Source of the DNA: Pseudoxanthomonas composti
Lineage (GTDB): Bacteria; Pseudomonadota; Gammaproteobacteria; Xanthomonadales; Xanthomonadaceae
DNA: 64,000 nucleotides
Reading direction: 5' to 3'
Assembly (NCBI RefSeq): GCF_004122095.1
Contig: NZ_SAWZ01000002.1
Location: 496,001-560,000, forward strand
The notes under the pieces are model-generated. The model was not told the DNA's origin, ran no database searches, and was given only the letters and a program-made list of their open reading frames with translations. Below, piece after piece: positions 23,655 to 33,900 of the stretch (position 1 is the first letter of the stretch; every line of letters begins with the position of its first letter). The translations under genes were made by a program, and so were the position numbers.

Positions 23655-26492
23655 GTGAATGCCTCCCGCCTGCATCGCCACACGTTGTGCCATGGAATTG
23701 CCCTTGCCCTGCTGATGCCGGCCACGGCCTGGTCGCAGACTGCCACCCCAGCCGCCGAGGCGCCCGCCGCCCAGGACGGCACCACCCAGACCACGGGCGA
23801 AGGACGCGCGGTGGACCTGGATACGGTCGTAGTGACCGGTGTGCGCGCCAGCCTGGCGCGCGCCACCGACATCAAGCGCGATGCGGCCGTGGTGCAGGAC
23901 TCGATCAGCGCGCTGGAACTGGGCCGCTTCCCCGACGACAACGTCGCCGACTCGCTCAGCCACATCACCGGCGTGTCCATCAGCCGCGTGGCCGGCGGCG
24001 AGGGCCAGAAGGTCAGCGTGCGCGGCCTGGGCCCGGAGTACACCCTGACCACCTTCAACGACCGCATCCTGGCCACCGATGGCGAGGGCCGCGACTTCGC
24101 CTACGACGTGCTGCCGGCCGACGTGATCAGCGGCGCCGACGTGATCAAGGGCACCCAGGCCTCGCTGACCGAAGGCGCCATCGGCGGCCTGGTCAACCTG
24201 CGCTCGGCCAGCCCCTTCGACCAGAAGGGCCAGCACGGCATCGTGCGCCTGGAAGGCGACCGCAACCAGATGTCCGAGCTCAATGGTCGCAAGGTCTCGG
24301 CCACCTACAGCAACACCTTCGCCAACGACACGGTGGGCATCCTGGTCGGCGCGGTCTATGCCAACCGCCGCGACCGCACCGACGTGGCCCAGTCCAGCTG
24401 GACGCGCAACGCGGTGCCGGGAACCGACTGGTCCGGCAACGCCTGGGGCGGCGCCATCGACCCCAACGGAAACGGCGAGCTGGACCCGGACGAGTACGGT
24501 CTGATCGGCCCGGGCCAGTTCAACATGGGCTCGATCCTGGAAGACAAGAAGCGCACCGCGTTCTCGGGCAAGTTCGAATGGCGTCCGACCGATGACGTGC
24601 GCATCACCGTCGATGGCCTGAAAACCAAGCTGGACTCGCCGCAGGTCTCCTACCAGCAGTCCTACTACCCGCTGTTCGCGCCAGGGCGCTGGTCCGACGT
24701 CAGTGTGCAGAACGGCATCGTCACCGGGCTGACCCTGGCCAACCCCGATCCGGAACAACGCCTCAACCCGGAGCTGCTCAACGAGACCCAGTACCGGGTG
24801 GTGGAAACCGAACTGTTCGGCGTCAACGGCCAGTGGGACGTCAACGACCGCCTGAGCCTGACCGGCGATCTGTATCGCTCCACCTCCAAGCGCCATTCCG
24901 GCGGCCAGGACACCTACGTGGTGCTGCGCATGAACCAGCCCAACACCTCGCGCATCACCCTCAGCCCCAACGGGATCCCCAACGTCACCACCAACTTCGA
25001 TGACGGCCGCGAGCTGGCGTCGGGCCTGGCCAACAGCCAGTTCACCGGCTCGGACTTCAACACGCATTACATGGAGCTGCGTGGCGACAACATCGACGAC
25101 GAGATCAACGGCGGCACGCTGGGCGGCAAGCTGTTCGTCGGCGACTGGGGCGTGGACAACCTGAAGTTCGGCGTCTCCCGTACCGACCGCAAGAAGCGCC
25201 GCGACCTGATCAACAACACCCTCAGCGGCGGCGCCGATTACTACTCCGGCGACAATGCGATCAACGTCGGGGAGCTGGGCAGCGGCGTGCTGCGCGGCAC
25301 GCTGGCGCCCCCGCACTTCATGGACGATGTCGGCTCGCAATTCCCGCGCAGCTTCCTCGGCTTCGACGTGCCCAACTATCTGTCGTTGCTGGAGGCCTAC
25401 AACGGCAACCTGCGCCCGGACGGCACGCCTTACGATTTCTCGATGGCCGCCCCGCAGTGGAACCCGCTGGAAAGCTATCGCGTGAGCGAGAAGACCGACG
25501 CCTTCTACGTGCAGGCCGACCTGTCCGGCGAGCGCTGGAACGCCGATGTGGGCGTGCGTTTCGTCAAGACCAAGACCAGCTCGCAGGCCTGGGACGCCAA
25601 GATCACCAGCATCACCGAGAACGGCGCCTTCAACTACGTGGCCGCCTATGCCGAGCCCACGCCGGTGGTCCAGGATGCCGACTACCACTACTGGCTGCCG
25701 TCGGCCAACTTCACCTGGCGGTTCACCGACGACCTGCAGCTGCGCGTGGGTGCGGCCAAGACCATGGCCCGTCCCTCGGTGGAGCAGCTGGCGCCGACCA
25801 ACACCACCGCCAGCGTGTCCTGGGGCGAGTTCACCCAGGTCTACGGCGGTAATGCCGACCTCAAGCCGTACACCGCCAAGCAGGGCGATGTGTCGCTGGA
25901 GTGGTACTTCAGCGAAAGCTCGATCTTCAACGTCGCCACCTTCTACAAGCGCATCGAGAACCAGATCACCACCAGCTGGGAGCCGCAGCAGGACATCGGT
26001 GTGCCGGGCTATCTGTTCAACGTCATGCGCCCGATCAACGGCGACTACGCCAAGGTCCGCGGCATCGAGGCCGGCCTGCAGCATTTTTGGGACAACGGCT
26101 TCGGCTTCCGCGCCCAGTACACCCGCAACTGGTCCAAGAGCTTCGTCAACGGCCTGGAGCGTCCCCTGGAAGGCATCGCACCGGCGGTGTACTCGCTGGG
26201 CCTGATCTACGACAAGGGCCCGTGGTCCATCAGCACCACCGCCGACCACACCGATGGTTTCACCACCGCCACCAACGTGCTGGGCGAGGGCTACAACGAG
26301 CAGGCCGACAAGCTGACCTGGCTGACCGCGCAGGTGATGTACCGCATCAACGACACCTTCACCATCAGCCTGGAAGGCCAGAACCTGCTGGACGACGAGC
26401 AGACCACCAGCATCAATGGCAACCCGCTGCTGCTCAACAGCTACTACCGCTACGGCCGCGCCTTCACGCTGGGCATCGCCATGAAGTTCTGA
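23655..26492 (+). CDS. TonB-dependent receptor of the aga locus
   Basis: A 945-residue outer-membrane transporter with signal peptide (ALALLMPATAWSQ). The plug starts with DLDTVVVTGVRASLARATD and has FPDDNVADSLSHITGVSISR and GGEGQKVSVRGLGPEYTLTT; the barrel ends in YGRAFTLGIAMKF with the terminal Phe needed for BAM assembly. The type (TonB-dependent receptor, Xanthomonas/Caulobacter group) imports oligosaccharides. The GTG start has an AGGAGTG ribosome site. It is divergent from agaR, so uptake of galactosamine-containing or alpha-galactoside oligosaccharide is inferred. Confidence 0.93.
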   Translation: MNASRLHRHTLCHGIALALLMPATAWSQTATPAAEAPAAQDGTTQTTGEGRAVDLDTVVVTGVRASLARATDIKRDAAVVQDSISALELGRFPDDNVADSLSHITGVSISRVAGGEGQKVSVRGLGPEYTLTTFNDRILATDGEGRDFAYDVLPADVISGADVIKGTQASLTEGAIGGLVNLRSASPFDQKGQHGIVRLEGDRNQMSELNGRKVSATYSNTFANDTVGILVGAVYANRRDRTDVAQSSWTRNAVPGTDWSGNAWGGAIDPNGNGELDPDEYGLIGPGQFNMGSILEDKKRTAFSGKFEWRPTDDVRITVDGLKTKLDSPQVSYQQSYYPLFAPGRWSDVSVQNGIVTGLTLANPDPEQRLNPELLNETQYRVVETELFGVNGQWDVNDRLSLTGDLYRSTSKRHSGGQDTYVVLRMNQPNTSRITLSPNGIPNVTTNFDDGRELASGLANSQFTGSDFNTHYMELRGDNIDDEINGGTLGGKLFVGDWGVDNLKFGVSRTDRKKRRDLINNTLSGGADYYSGDNAINVGELGSGVLRGTLAPPHFMDDVGSQFPRSFLGFDVPNYLSLLEAYNGNLRPDGTPYDFSMAAPQWNPLESYRVSEKTDAFYVQADLSGERWNADVGVRFVKTKTSSQAWDAKITSITENGAFNYVAAYAEPTPVVQDADYHYWLPSANFTWRFTDDLQLRVGAAKTMARPSVEQLAPTNTTASVSWGEFTQVYGGNADLKPYTAKQGDVSLEWYFSESSIFNVATFYKRIENQITTSWEPQQDIGVPGYLFNVMRPINGDYAKVRGIEAGLQHFWDNGFGFRAQYTRNWSKSFVNGLERPLEGIAPAVYSLGLIYDKGPWSISTTADHTDGFTTATNVLGEGYNEQADKLTWLTAQVMYRINDTFTISLEGQNLLDDEQTTSINGNPLLLNSYYRYGRAFTLGIAMKF

Positions 26493-26572
26493 CGCGGTCG
26501 GCCCGGCCTGCATGGCGGCGTGTCTCCGACGCCGTCATGCAGGCACCGAGCCCTCAGTCCCGAGTCCGAGCA

Positions 26573-26603
26573 GCGGCCGGTTGCGACCCGGCCGCTTTTT
26601 TTT
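26573..26603 (+). terminator. rho-independent terminator after the TonB receptor
   Basis: GCGGCCGG and CCGGCCGC form a perfect 8-bp stem with a 7-base loop, followed directly by eight thymines. Confidence 0.93.
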
Positions 26604-26743
26604 GCGAGGCGATCGCCGGCGATGGCGTCGCCATCCAGATACATGCGCAAGCTGCCGAAGCCGGCTGCTTGCTCACTGCGGGACGTGCGATCGCGATGGG
26701 ATATGGCTGGTCGCGGAAAGCCAACTTCGTCAAGCAGCCCGGC

Positions 26744-26841
26744 CCTGAGCCGTACATGGCTCCTCGGCTCGGTCAGCCATCCATGGCTGACTCGCCGCCG
26801 CGGGCCATCCATGGCCCGCTTTCCGCCATGCCCGGCTCAGG
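26744..26841. repeat. nested palindromic element with two hairpins
   Basis: An outer inverted pair CCTGAGCCG (26744-26752) and CGGCTCAGG (26833-26841) encloses two perfect hairpins, GTCAGCCATCCATGGCTGAC (26772-26791) and GCGGGCCATCCATGGCCCGC (26800-26819), which share the CCATCCATGG core. The whole could fold as a three-way or cloverleaf junction. I see no gene in the surrounding 26604-27121, on either strand. Confidence 0.8.
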
Positions 26842-27121
26842 ACCAGGCTCGCAATCTGATGAATCTGGGATTCTCCTGGCCGAAGCCAGAAGACCTCACG
26901 CGTGCTGCAGCGGTTCGGCGGCCGGTGGCCGCGGCAAGCGAGGCAGGAAGCCGAGCGCCTTAAGGCAGGCAGGATGCCCTGACCGAGGGAAGAGCGGCTA
27001 CCGGCCGCCGGACCGCTGCCCGTCCGAAGTGGGAACCTACCTCAGGCCTGCACGATCCAAACGACAGTAGCAGTGGAAGTCCAGCCAAACGAAGCTATTC
27101 GACTCCTCGACTCACGCGCCC

Positions 27122-28363
27122 TTAGTGTTCCGCAGGGCGAGCGCTTTTCCCTTGCCCGCTCAGCAGCAGCCGCAGCTGCGTCCCCCAGCCGCCGATCACC
27201 GCGTCGGGCTTGCCATCGCCATCCAGATCGCCGCTGGCCATGCTCCAGCTGCGCCCGACCATGCTGTCCGGGACCACCGCGGCGGTGACATCGCGGAAGT
27301 GGCCGCGTCCATCGTTGCGCCAGGCGCGCAGCTGCAGCGGCTTGAAACCGGGCACCTCGATCGCCCCGACCAGCAGGTCCATCGCGCCATCGCCGTCCAG
27401 ATCGATCGGCAATCCGCCCCAGCTGGAGAAGCGATGCCTGGGCAGGCGCGCCTCGGTCTCGTCGCGGAAGTGCCCCTTGCCATCGTTCACCAGCAGGCGC
27501 GTCTGCGGATCCTTGTCCCAGCCTTGCGCGTTGCTGGTGATGTTGAAGAAGACGATATCGGGATGGCCATCGCCAGTGGCGTCGAACACATGCACCTCGC
27601 GCGTTTCCAGCGGCACACGCAGCTCCAGCGCGCCTTTCGCTTCGGTGAAGCGCCCCTTGCCATCGTTGAGCAGCAGGCGATTGGGTGGTTGCTGATTGGC
27701 CAGCACCATGTCCAGGTCGCCATCGCCATCCAGGTCGGCCAGGGCCACGCCCTGCGTCTCGGCCTTGAGCCCGGCCAGGTGCGTGGCCGTGGCGTCGATG
27801 AAGTACCCGCGCCTGGCAGGATCGCCCAGCCACAGGAACGGTCCTGCACCGCCGGCCTTGCCCTCGGAGGTGTTGCCCACCACGATGTCCGGGATGCCGT
27901 CGCCGTTGACGTCGCCCACGGCCAGGCCATTGCCTTGCCCGCGCGCGGGCAGACGCTCGCTGACGTCGCGAAAGCCGCCCTTGCCATCGCCCAGGAACAG
28001 CTGCGGCGTCTCGTCGTCCTCGGCCACGAACACCACGTCGGCATGGCCATCGCCATCGAAATCGGCGGTGCGCACGTGCTCGTTGTCGGCCTTGCGCGGG
28101 CCGAAGGCGCCTTCCTTGCGCACCAGCTTGCCGCCGCCGGTGTTGAGGTAGAGCAGGTTCTGGCCGTTCTCCACCGCCAGCACCACGTCCAGGTCGCCAT
28201 CGCCATCGACGTCCAGCAGCGCCGCATCCAGCGCGTGCAGCTCCGGCGCCAGCGGCACATGGGTAGTGGTGGCATCGATGTAGCGCGTCTGCGCGCAAGC
28301 TGCGGCCGCGCAGCAGAGCAGGGGGGCTGCAGCCAGCAGCCGTGGGATGATCGGTCCTGGCAT
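27122..28363 (-). CDS. exported FG-GAP/VCBS repeat beta-propeller protein
   Basis: A 413-residue exported protein (signal LLAAAPLLCCAAAACA) built of seven calcium-loop repeats: DVDGDGDLDVVLA, DFDGDGHADVVFV, DVNGDGIPDIVVG, DLDGDGDLDMVLA, DATGDGHPDIVFF, DLDGDGAMDLLVG and DLDGDGKPDAVIG. The count fits a seven-bladed propeller with a Dx(D/N)GDG metal site per blade, as in integrin-like bacterial proteins. The fifth repeat has Thr where the third ligand usually sits. ATG 28363 puts the signal at the N-terminus. Function is unknown; cell-surface binding is typical. Nothing ties it to its neighbours. Confidence 0.88.
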   Translation of the reverse strand: MPGPIIPRLLAAAPLLCCAAAACAQTRYIDATTTHVPLAPELHALDAALLDVDGDGDLDVVLAVENGQNLLYLNTGGGKLVRKEGAFGPRKADNEHVRTADFDGDGHADVVFVAEDDETPQLFLGDGKGGFRDVSERLPARGQGNGLAVGDVNGDGIPDIVVGNTSEGKAGGAGPFLWLGDPARRGYFIDATATHLAGLKAETQGVALADLDGDGDLDMVLANQQPPNRLLLNDGKGRFTEAKGALELRVPLETREVHVFDATGDGHPDIVFFNITSNAQGWDKDPQTRLLVNDGKGHFRDETEARLPRHRFSSWGGLPIDLDGDGAMDLLVGAIEVPGFKPLQLRAWRNDGRGHFRDVTAAVVPDSMVGRSWSMASGDLDGDGKPDAVIGGWGTQLRLLLSGQGKSARPAEH

Positions 28364-28421
28364 CGCAGGCCTCGCGCTGGGTTGGGCAGGACAGGCTAGG
28401 CGCCTGCCCATTAAAAGCGCC

Positions 28422-29546
28422 TCAGTTGCGCGGCAGCTCCGCACGGAACACCACCTGGCCGTCCTCGTTCCTGGCCTGCAACGCACCGCCGTGGGCCTGC
28501 AAGAACTGCTGGGCGATGAACAGCCCCAGCCCCAGTCCCTGGGTCGGGTTGAAGCTGGCCTTGAAGGGCTCGAACAGGCGCGGCATCAGCGCTTCGGGGA
28601 TGCTGCCGGCATTACGGACTTCCAGCACCAGCGTGGCGCCACCGCGGCCATCGACCGTCGCCACGATGGGCTGCCCGCCGCCGTGGGCCAGGGCATTGCC
28701 CAGCAGGTTGGAGTACACCTGCAGGATGCGGTCCTGGTCGGCCAGCAGCGACAGGTTGCCGTGCTCCTCCAGGCGGATGGTTTGGTCCGGATGGGCCTGC
28801 GCCAGCTCGTCGATGACGGTGCGCGCCAGCTCGCCCAGCTGGCAGGGGCGGGTCTCCAGGCGCAGGGCGCCGGTGCGGATGCGCGAGAAGTCCAGCAGCT
28901 GCTCCACCATGCGCGCCATGCGCCGGGCCGCGCCTTCGATGCGCTGCAGCGGCTTGCGCGCCGGCGCGTCTTCGCCTTCCGGCAGGGCCAGATCCAGCGC
29001 ATCTGTGCACAGCAGCACCGTGGTCAGCGGTGTGCGCAGGTCGTGGCTGAGCACGGCCATCATGGTCTCGTTCAAGCGCAGCGCGTGTTCCAGGCGCTCG
29101 TTCTGCGCCTTGAGCTGGCGGCGCTGGGCGTACAGCTCGATGAACACCTTGACCTTGCCCAGGATGATGTGGGGCTCGATCGGCTTGTGCAGGAAATCCA
29201 CCGCGCCGGCCTCGTAGCCCTTGAACGAGCGCAGGGGGTCGTCCGGCGAAGCGGTGAGGAAGATGATGGGCACATCGCGCGTGCGCGCCGAACCGCGCAT
29301 CAGCTCGGCCAGGGTGAAGCCGTCCATTTCCGGCATCTGCACGTCCAGCAGCGCCAGTGCCACGTCGTGCTGCAGCAGCATTTCCAGCGCTTCCGGCCCG
29401 GACTGCGCGCACAGGATGTTCAGGCCCTCGCGCCGCAGCAGCGCCTCCATCGCGATCAGGTTCTGCGCGATGTCGTCGACGATCAGCAGGTTGATGGTCT
29501 CCGGCGCCTCGGCGGCGGCCGTGGAATCGGTGGTGATCAGGTTCAT
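28422..29546 (-). CDS. receiver-histidine kinase hybrid (REC-HisKA-HATPase)
   Basis: A 374-residue soluble protein. A receiver domain occupies about residues 17-130 (LLIVDDIAQNL, phospho-acceptor Asp68 in LALLDVQMPEMDG, Lys121 in HKPIEPH), a helical linker follows, then the HisKA H-box with His168 in AVLSHDLRTPLTT and the ATPase part (NLLGNALAHGG, GLGLGLFIAQQFLQAHGG). There is no sensor domain, so input probably arrives by phosphotransfer to Asp68. It is the last gene of a four-gene unit in which each start overlaps the previous stop by four bases. An output regulator gene is not in the window. Confidence 0.92.
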   Translation of the reverse strand: MNLITTDSTAAAEAPETINLLIVDDIAQNLIAMEALLRREGLNILCAQSGPEALEMLLQHDVALALLDVQMPEMDGFTLAELMRGSARTRDVPIIFLTASPDDPLRSFKGYEAGAVDFLHKPIEPHIILGKVKVFIELYAQRRQLKAQNERLEHALRLNETMMAVLSHDLRTPLTTVLLCTDALDLALPEGEDAPARKPLQRIEGAARRMARMVEQLLDFSRIRTGALRLETRPCQLGELARTVIDELAQAHPDQTIRLEEHGNLSLLADQDRILQVYSNLLGNALAHGGGQPIVATVDGRGGATLVLEVRNAGSIPEALMPRLFEPFKASFNPTQGLGLGLFIAQQFLQAHGGALQARNEDGQVVFRAELPRN

Positions 29547-30133
29547 TGCACAAGGTCCTTCAACGCATCGCCCATGGCGCGCAGGGTCAGCACGGCATCG
29601 GCGCCCGGTCCGGCCAGGGCCGAGGCGGGCATGAGCGGGGCGACGGCTTCCTCCGGGTCCTGGACCCAGACGGTGCCGCCAGCGGCACGGATGGCGGCCA
29701 CCCCATCGGTGCCATCGCTGCTGGCACCGGTCAGCAGGATGCCGAGCAGGCGTGGCCCGAACACCGCCGCGGCCGATTCGAACAGCGGGTCGATCGCCGG
29801 CCGCGAGAACAGCACGTCGGCATCGCGCGACAGCGCCAGGCTGTCGCGGGTCTCCACCATCAGGTGGTAATCCGGCGGGGCCACGGTCACCGTCGCCGCC
29901 TGCAGCGGCTGCTTGTCCACCGCCTCGCCCACAGGCAGCACGCATTGCTCGTCCAGCAGCGGGGCCAGCCGGCTGGGGCGGTCGCGCGGCACGTGCAGCA
30001 CGATCAGCACCGGCAGCCGCCAGCGCGCATCCAGCGCGGACAGCAGCGCCTGCAGCGCGTGCACGCCGCCGGCCGAGGCGCCGATCACCAGCGCGTCGTA
30101 GCGCCGCAGGGGAGACAGGGCGTCAGCGCTCAT
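29543..30133 (-). CDS. CheB-type methylesterase without receiver domain
   Basis: A 196-residue protein consisting only of the CheB catalytic domain. The triad is visible as Ser20 in VIGASAGGVHAL, His47 in VLHVPRD and Asp140 in GASSDGTDGV. Standard CheB carries an N-terminal receiver that controls activity; it is absent here, so regulation must be by protein contact. The gene overlaps cheR upstream and the receiver-kinase downstream by four bases each. No chemoreceptor, CheA or CheW is nearby. Confidence 0.92.
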   Translation of the reverse strand: MSADALSPLRRYDALVIGASAGGVHALQALLSALDARWRLPVLIVLHVPRDRPSRLAPLLDEQCVLPVGEAVDKQPLQAATVTVAPPDYHLMVETRDSLALSRDADVLFSRPAIDPLFESAAAVFGPRLLGILLTGASSDGTDGVAAIRAAGGTVWVQDPEEAVAPLMPASALAGPGADAVLTLRAMGDALKDLVQ

Positions 30134-30954
30134 GAGATCCGGCGGTACAGCCGCTGCTCGCGCGCCACGGCCTCGAAATCGTGCGCATGACGACCGAACT
30201 GCAGCGACTCCTTGCTGCCCAGCCCAAGGAAGCCACGATGCACCAACGCCTCGTGGAACAGGCCGATGGCGCGGTCCTGCAGCTCGCGGTTGAAATAGAT
30301 CAGCACATTGCGGCAGGACACCAGCTGCACCTCGGAGAACACCGCGTCGGTGGCCAGGCTGTGGTCGGCGAACACGATGTTGCGCTTGAGCTGGCGGTCC
30401 ATCGCCGCACCGTTGTAGGCGGTGCTGTAGTAATCCGACAGCGAGGCCTTGCCGCCGGCGCGCAGGTAGTTGCCGCTGAACTGCGCCATGCGATCGATGT
30501 TGAACACCCCGCGCTCGGCCGCTTCCAGCGCCTCGGGGTTGATGTCGGTGGCGTAGAGCAGGGTGCGCTCGAGCAGGCCTTCCTCCTGCAGCAGGATGGC
30601 CATGGACCACACCTCCTCGCCAGTGCTGCAGCCGGCCACCCAGACCTTCAGCGAGGGATAGGTGCGCAGCACCGGCACGGCGTGCTCGCGCAGGGCCAGG
30701 AAGTATTCCGGGTCGCGGAACATCTCCGAGACCTGCACGGTGAAGAACTGCATGGCCTGCGCGAACAGCTCCGGCTCGTGCAGCAGGCGGTGCTGCAGGT
30801 CGGCCAGGCGCGGGCAGCCGAAGCGGCTCATGGCCTGGCGCACGCGCCGCCGCAGCGAGGAGATCGCGTACTCGCGGAAGTCGTAGTGGTAGCGCTGGTA
30901 GATCGCCTCCAGCAGCACCCGCAGCTCCAGGTCGAACAGCTCGGCCTCGTTCAT
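30130..30954 (-). CDS. CheR-type SAM methyltransferase
   Basis: A 274-residue CheR-family glutamate methyltransferase. The N-terminal helical domain reads FDLELRVLLEAIYQRYHYDF with SSLRRRVRQAMSRFG; the SAM domain has VSEMFRDPEYFLAL, VWVAGCSTGEEVWSMAILLQ, LLYATDINPEALEAAERGVF and VSCRNVLIYFN, all intact. The ATG at 30954 overlaps the hybrid-kinase stop. With no methyl-accepting protein around, the target could be the membrane kinase encoded upstream or an unlinked receptor. Confidence 0.93.
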   Translation of the reverse strand: MNEAELFDLELRVLLEAIYQRYHYDFREYAISSLRRRVRQAMSRFGCPRLADLQHRLLHEPELFAQAMQFFTVQVSEMFRDPEYFLALREHAVPVLRTYPSLKVWVAGCSTGEEVWSMAILLQEEGLLERTLLYATDINPEALEAAERGVFNIDRMAQFSGNYLRAGGKASLSDYYSTAYNGAAMDRQLKRNIVFADHSLATDAVFSEVQLVSCRNVLIYFNRELQDRAIGLFHEALVHRGFLGLGSKESLQFGRHAHDFEAVAREQRLYRRIS

Positions 30955-33900
30955 TGCCGCGAGCACCACACCCGGCACAGCGAGACCAGCTTGTCCACGT
31001 CGATGGGCTTGGCGATGTAGTCGTTGGCCCCGGCCTGCAGGCAGCGCTCGCGGTCGTCGGCCATGGCCTTGGCGGTCAGGGCGATGATCGGCAGGTCGCG
31101 GGTGTTGGGCGCGGCGCGGATATGCCGCATGGCCGTCAGCCCGTCCATCTCCGGCATCATGATGTCCATCAGCACCAGGTCCGGGTCCAGGGTCTGCAGA
31201 CGCTCCAGCGCCTCGCGGCCGTTGCGGGCGATCTCCAGCTTCACGCCCAGCGGCTCGAGCACGCTGGACAGGGCGAAGATGTTGCGCACGTCGTCCTCGG
31301 CCAGCAGGATCGTGCGCCCGTCCAGCACCGCATCGCGACGGCGCGCTTCCTTCAGCAGCCGCTGCTGGCTGCTGGGCAGCTGCGACTCCACGCTGTGCAG
31401 GAACAGGGTGACCTCATCCAGCAGGCGCTCGGGCGAGCGCGCGCCCTTGATGATGATGCTCTTGGAGTAGCGGCGCAGGCGCTGTTCTTCCTCGCGCGAG
31501 AGCGCCCGGCCGGTGTAGACGATGACCGGCGGGAAGGCCAGCGACGGGCTCTCGGCCATGCGCTCGAGCAGGTCGTAGCCGGTGCCGTCGGGCAGCGCCA
31601 GGTCGGTGATCATGCAGTCGAAACTGGCCTGGCCCAGCTGGGTCATGGCCTCGGCCACCGTGCCCACCGGCACGATCTCCAGCTGGTCGCGCGCCAGCAG
31701 CAGCTGCAGGTTCGCGCGCAGGTCCTGGTCGTCCTCCACGATCAGCAGGCGACGCACCGCCCGGGCATTGGTTTCCTCCAGCTGCTGGATGGCCTCGGCC
31801 AGGCGCTCGCGGGTGGCCGGCTTGAGCAGGAAGCCCACCGCGCCCAGCTCCAGCGACACCTGCGCGCGCTCCAGCGCCGAGACGATGTGCACCGGGATAT
31901 GCCGGGTGCTGGGGTCGCGCTTGATCCGCTCCAGCACGCTCAGGCCGGACACGTCCGGCAGGCCGATATCCAGCAGGATGCCGTCGGGCTGGATCTTGGC
32001 CGCCAGGGCCAGGCCTTCCTCGGCGCTGGGGGCCACGACGCAGTCGAACTGCAGCTCGTTGGCCAGCTCGGCCAGCGCCTGGGCAAAGCGCGCATCGTCC
32101 TCGATGGCCAGGATCAGCCGGCCCGGGAAACGCCGCACCAGCGCATCGGCGCCCGGCGTGGCGGCAGCCTGCGGCGATTCGGCCACGGACCGCGCCAGGC
32201 TGGGGGTGGCGCTGCTGCCCAGGACCTGGCTGACCGCGCTGGCCATCGGGGCGGCCTGGGGCGCGGGCGGTGCCTGGTTCGACGCGCTGGCACCGGCGCC
32301 GGCGGCCGGCAGGTCCAGGATGAAGCAACTGCCGCGGCCAGGCTCGCTGTCCACGGTGATGCCGCCGCCCATGTGCGAGGCCAGGTCGCGGGAGATCGAA
32401 AGCCCGAGCCCGGTGCCGCCGTACTTGCGACGGGTGCTGCCGTCGGCCTGGCGGAAGGCCTCGAAGATGGCGGCCAACTGGTCGCGCGGGATGCCGATGC
32501 CGGTATCGCAGACCTCGAAACGCACCCGTCCGGGCGCGCCGGCCTGGATCTTCAGGCTGACCGAGCCGCGCTCGGTGAACTTGATCGCATTGGCCAGCAG
32601 GTTCTTCAGGATCTGCTGCAGGCGCTGGCTGTCCACCTCGATCCGTTCCGGCGCGCCGTGCCCGATCTCGATGGCCAGCTGCAGCCCCTTCTGCTGGGCC
32701 ATCGGCTCGAAGGTGTCCTTCATGCGCTGGGCCACGCCGTCGAGCAGGGTCGGCTCCTCGGCCAGCTCCACGTGGCCGGCCTCGATCCGCGACAGGTCCA
32801 GGATGTCGTTGATCAGGGCCAGCAGGTCGTTGTTGGAGGACAGGATGGCCTGGGCGTACTTGACCTGTTCCTGGCTGAGGTTGCCGTCCTTGTTGTCCAC
32901 CAGCAGCTTGGCCAGGATCAGCGAGCTGTTCAGCGGCGTGCGCAGCTCGTGGGACATGTTGGCCAGGAACTCGGATTTGTACCGGGATGTGGTGGCCAGC
33001 TCCTCGGCGCTGCGCATCAGCTGCGCCTGTGCGGCCAGCAAGGCCTGCTTCTGCGCTTCCAGCTCGTGGGTGCGCTCTTCCAGGACGACGTTGGTCTGCT
33101 CCAGGTCGGCCTGCTGCTGCTCCAGGCTGGCCTGCGAGTGCTGCAGGCTGCGGCTCTGCTCCTCCAGCTCCTCGTTGGCCACCCGCAGTTCTTCCTGCTG
33201 GGCCTGCAACTCCTCGCTCTGGCGCTGGGTCTCCTCCAGCAGCTCGATCAGGCGCCGGCGCTGCAGCGACGCGCGCAGGGCCAGGCCGATGGTCTCGGCG
33301 CACTGCTCCAGCAGGGCGAGCTCGCGCGGGGCCGGGGCGTGCAGCTGGGTGCGTGCCAGCTCCAGCGCGCCCATGACGCGCCCATCGGCGGTCACCGGGG
33401 CGATGAACAGCTCGCGCGGAGCGCTGCGGCCCAGCCCGGTCTCGATGCTCAGGTGCCCGGCCTCGACATCGCGCAGGCGCAGCACGCGGTTGCCGCGCAC
33501 CACCTCGCCCAGCTGCCCCTGGCCCACCGGGAAAGTCCCGGCGATGCCGGCGGGCACGGCGACGCCGCCGACCAGCACCAGGTTGGACTCTTCCAGGCGA
33601 TACAGCGCGCCGACCTGGCAGCGCATCTGCTCGCACAGCGCGCCGAGCGCGGCGTTGGCCAGGGTCTCCACTTCCTGCTCCCCGCGCAGGCTCAGGGCCA
33701 CGGCGTTCTCCGCCTCCTGCAGCCACAGCGCCGCCTCGGCGGCCTGGCGCGCGCGCAGCGCCTGGGTCACCACCATCGCCATGGCTAGGAAGGACACCCC
33801 GCCGATGCTGCGATTGATATGCGAAAAGCCCGAGCCGTGGCTGGCCGGGGCCAACTCATAACCGACGGCCAGCAGGACGCAGGACAGCAGTGCCACCACC

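Noticed and set aside
23589..26513. 974-codon minus-strand frame opposite the TonB receptor
   Set aside because: Composition is Val/Gly/His-rich shadow of a GC-rich gene; the plus strand has unambiguous receptor motifs.
26604..27121. Protein genes in the interval after the TonB-receptor terminator
   Set aside because: The frames cross the palindromic element and show no coding character or family similarity.
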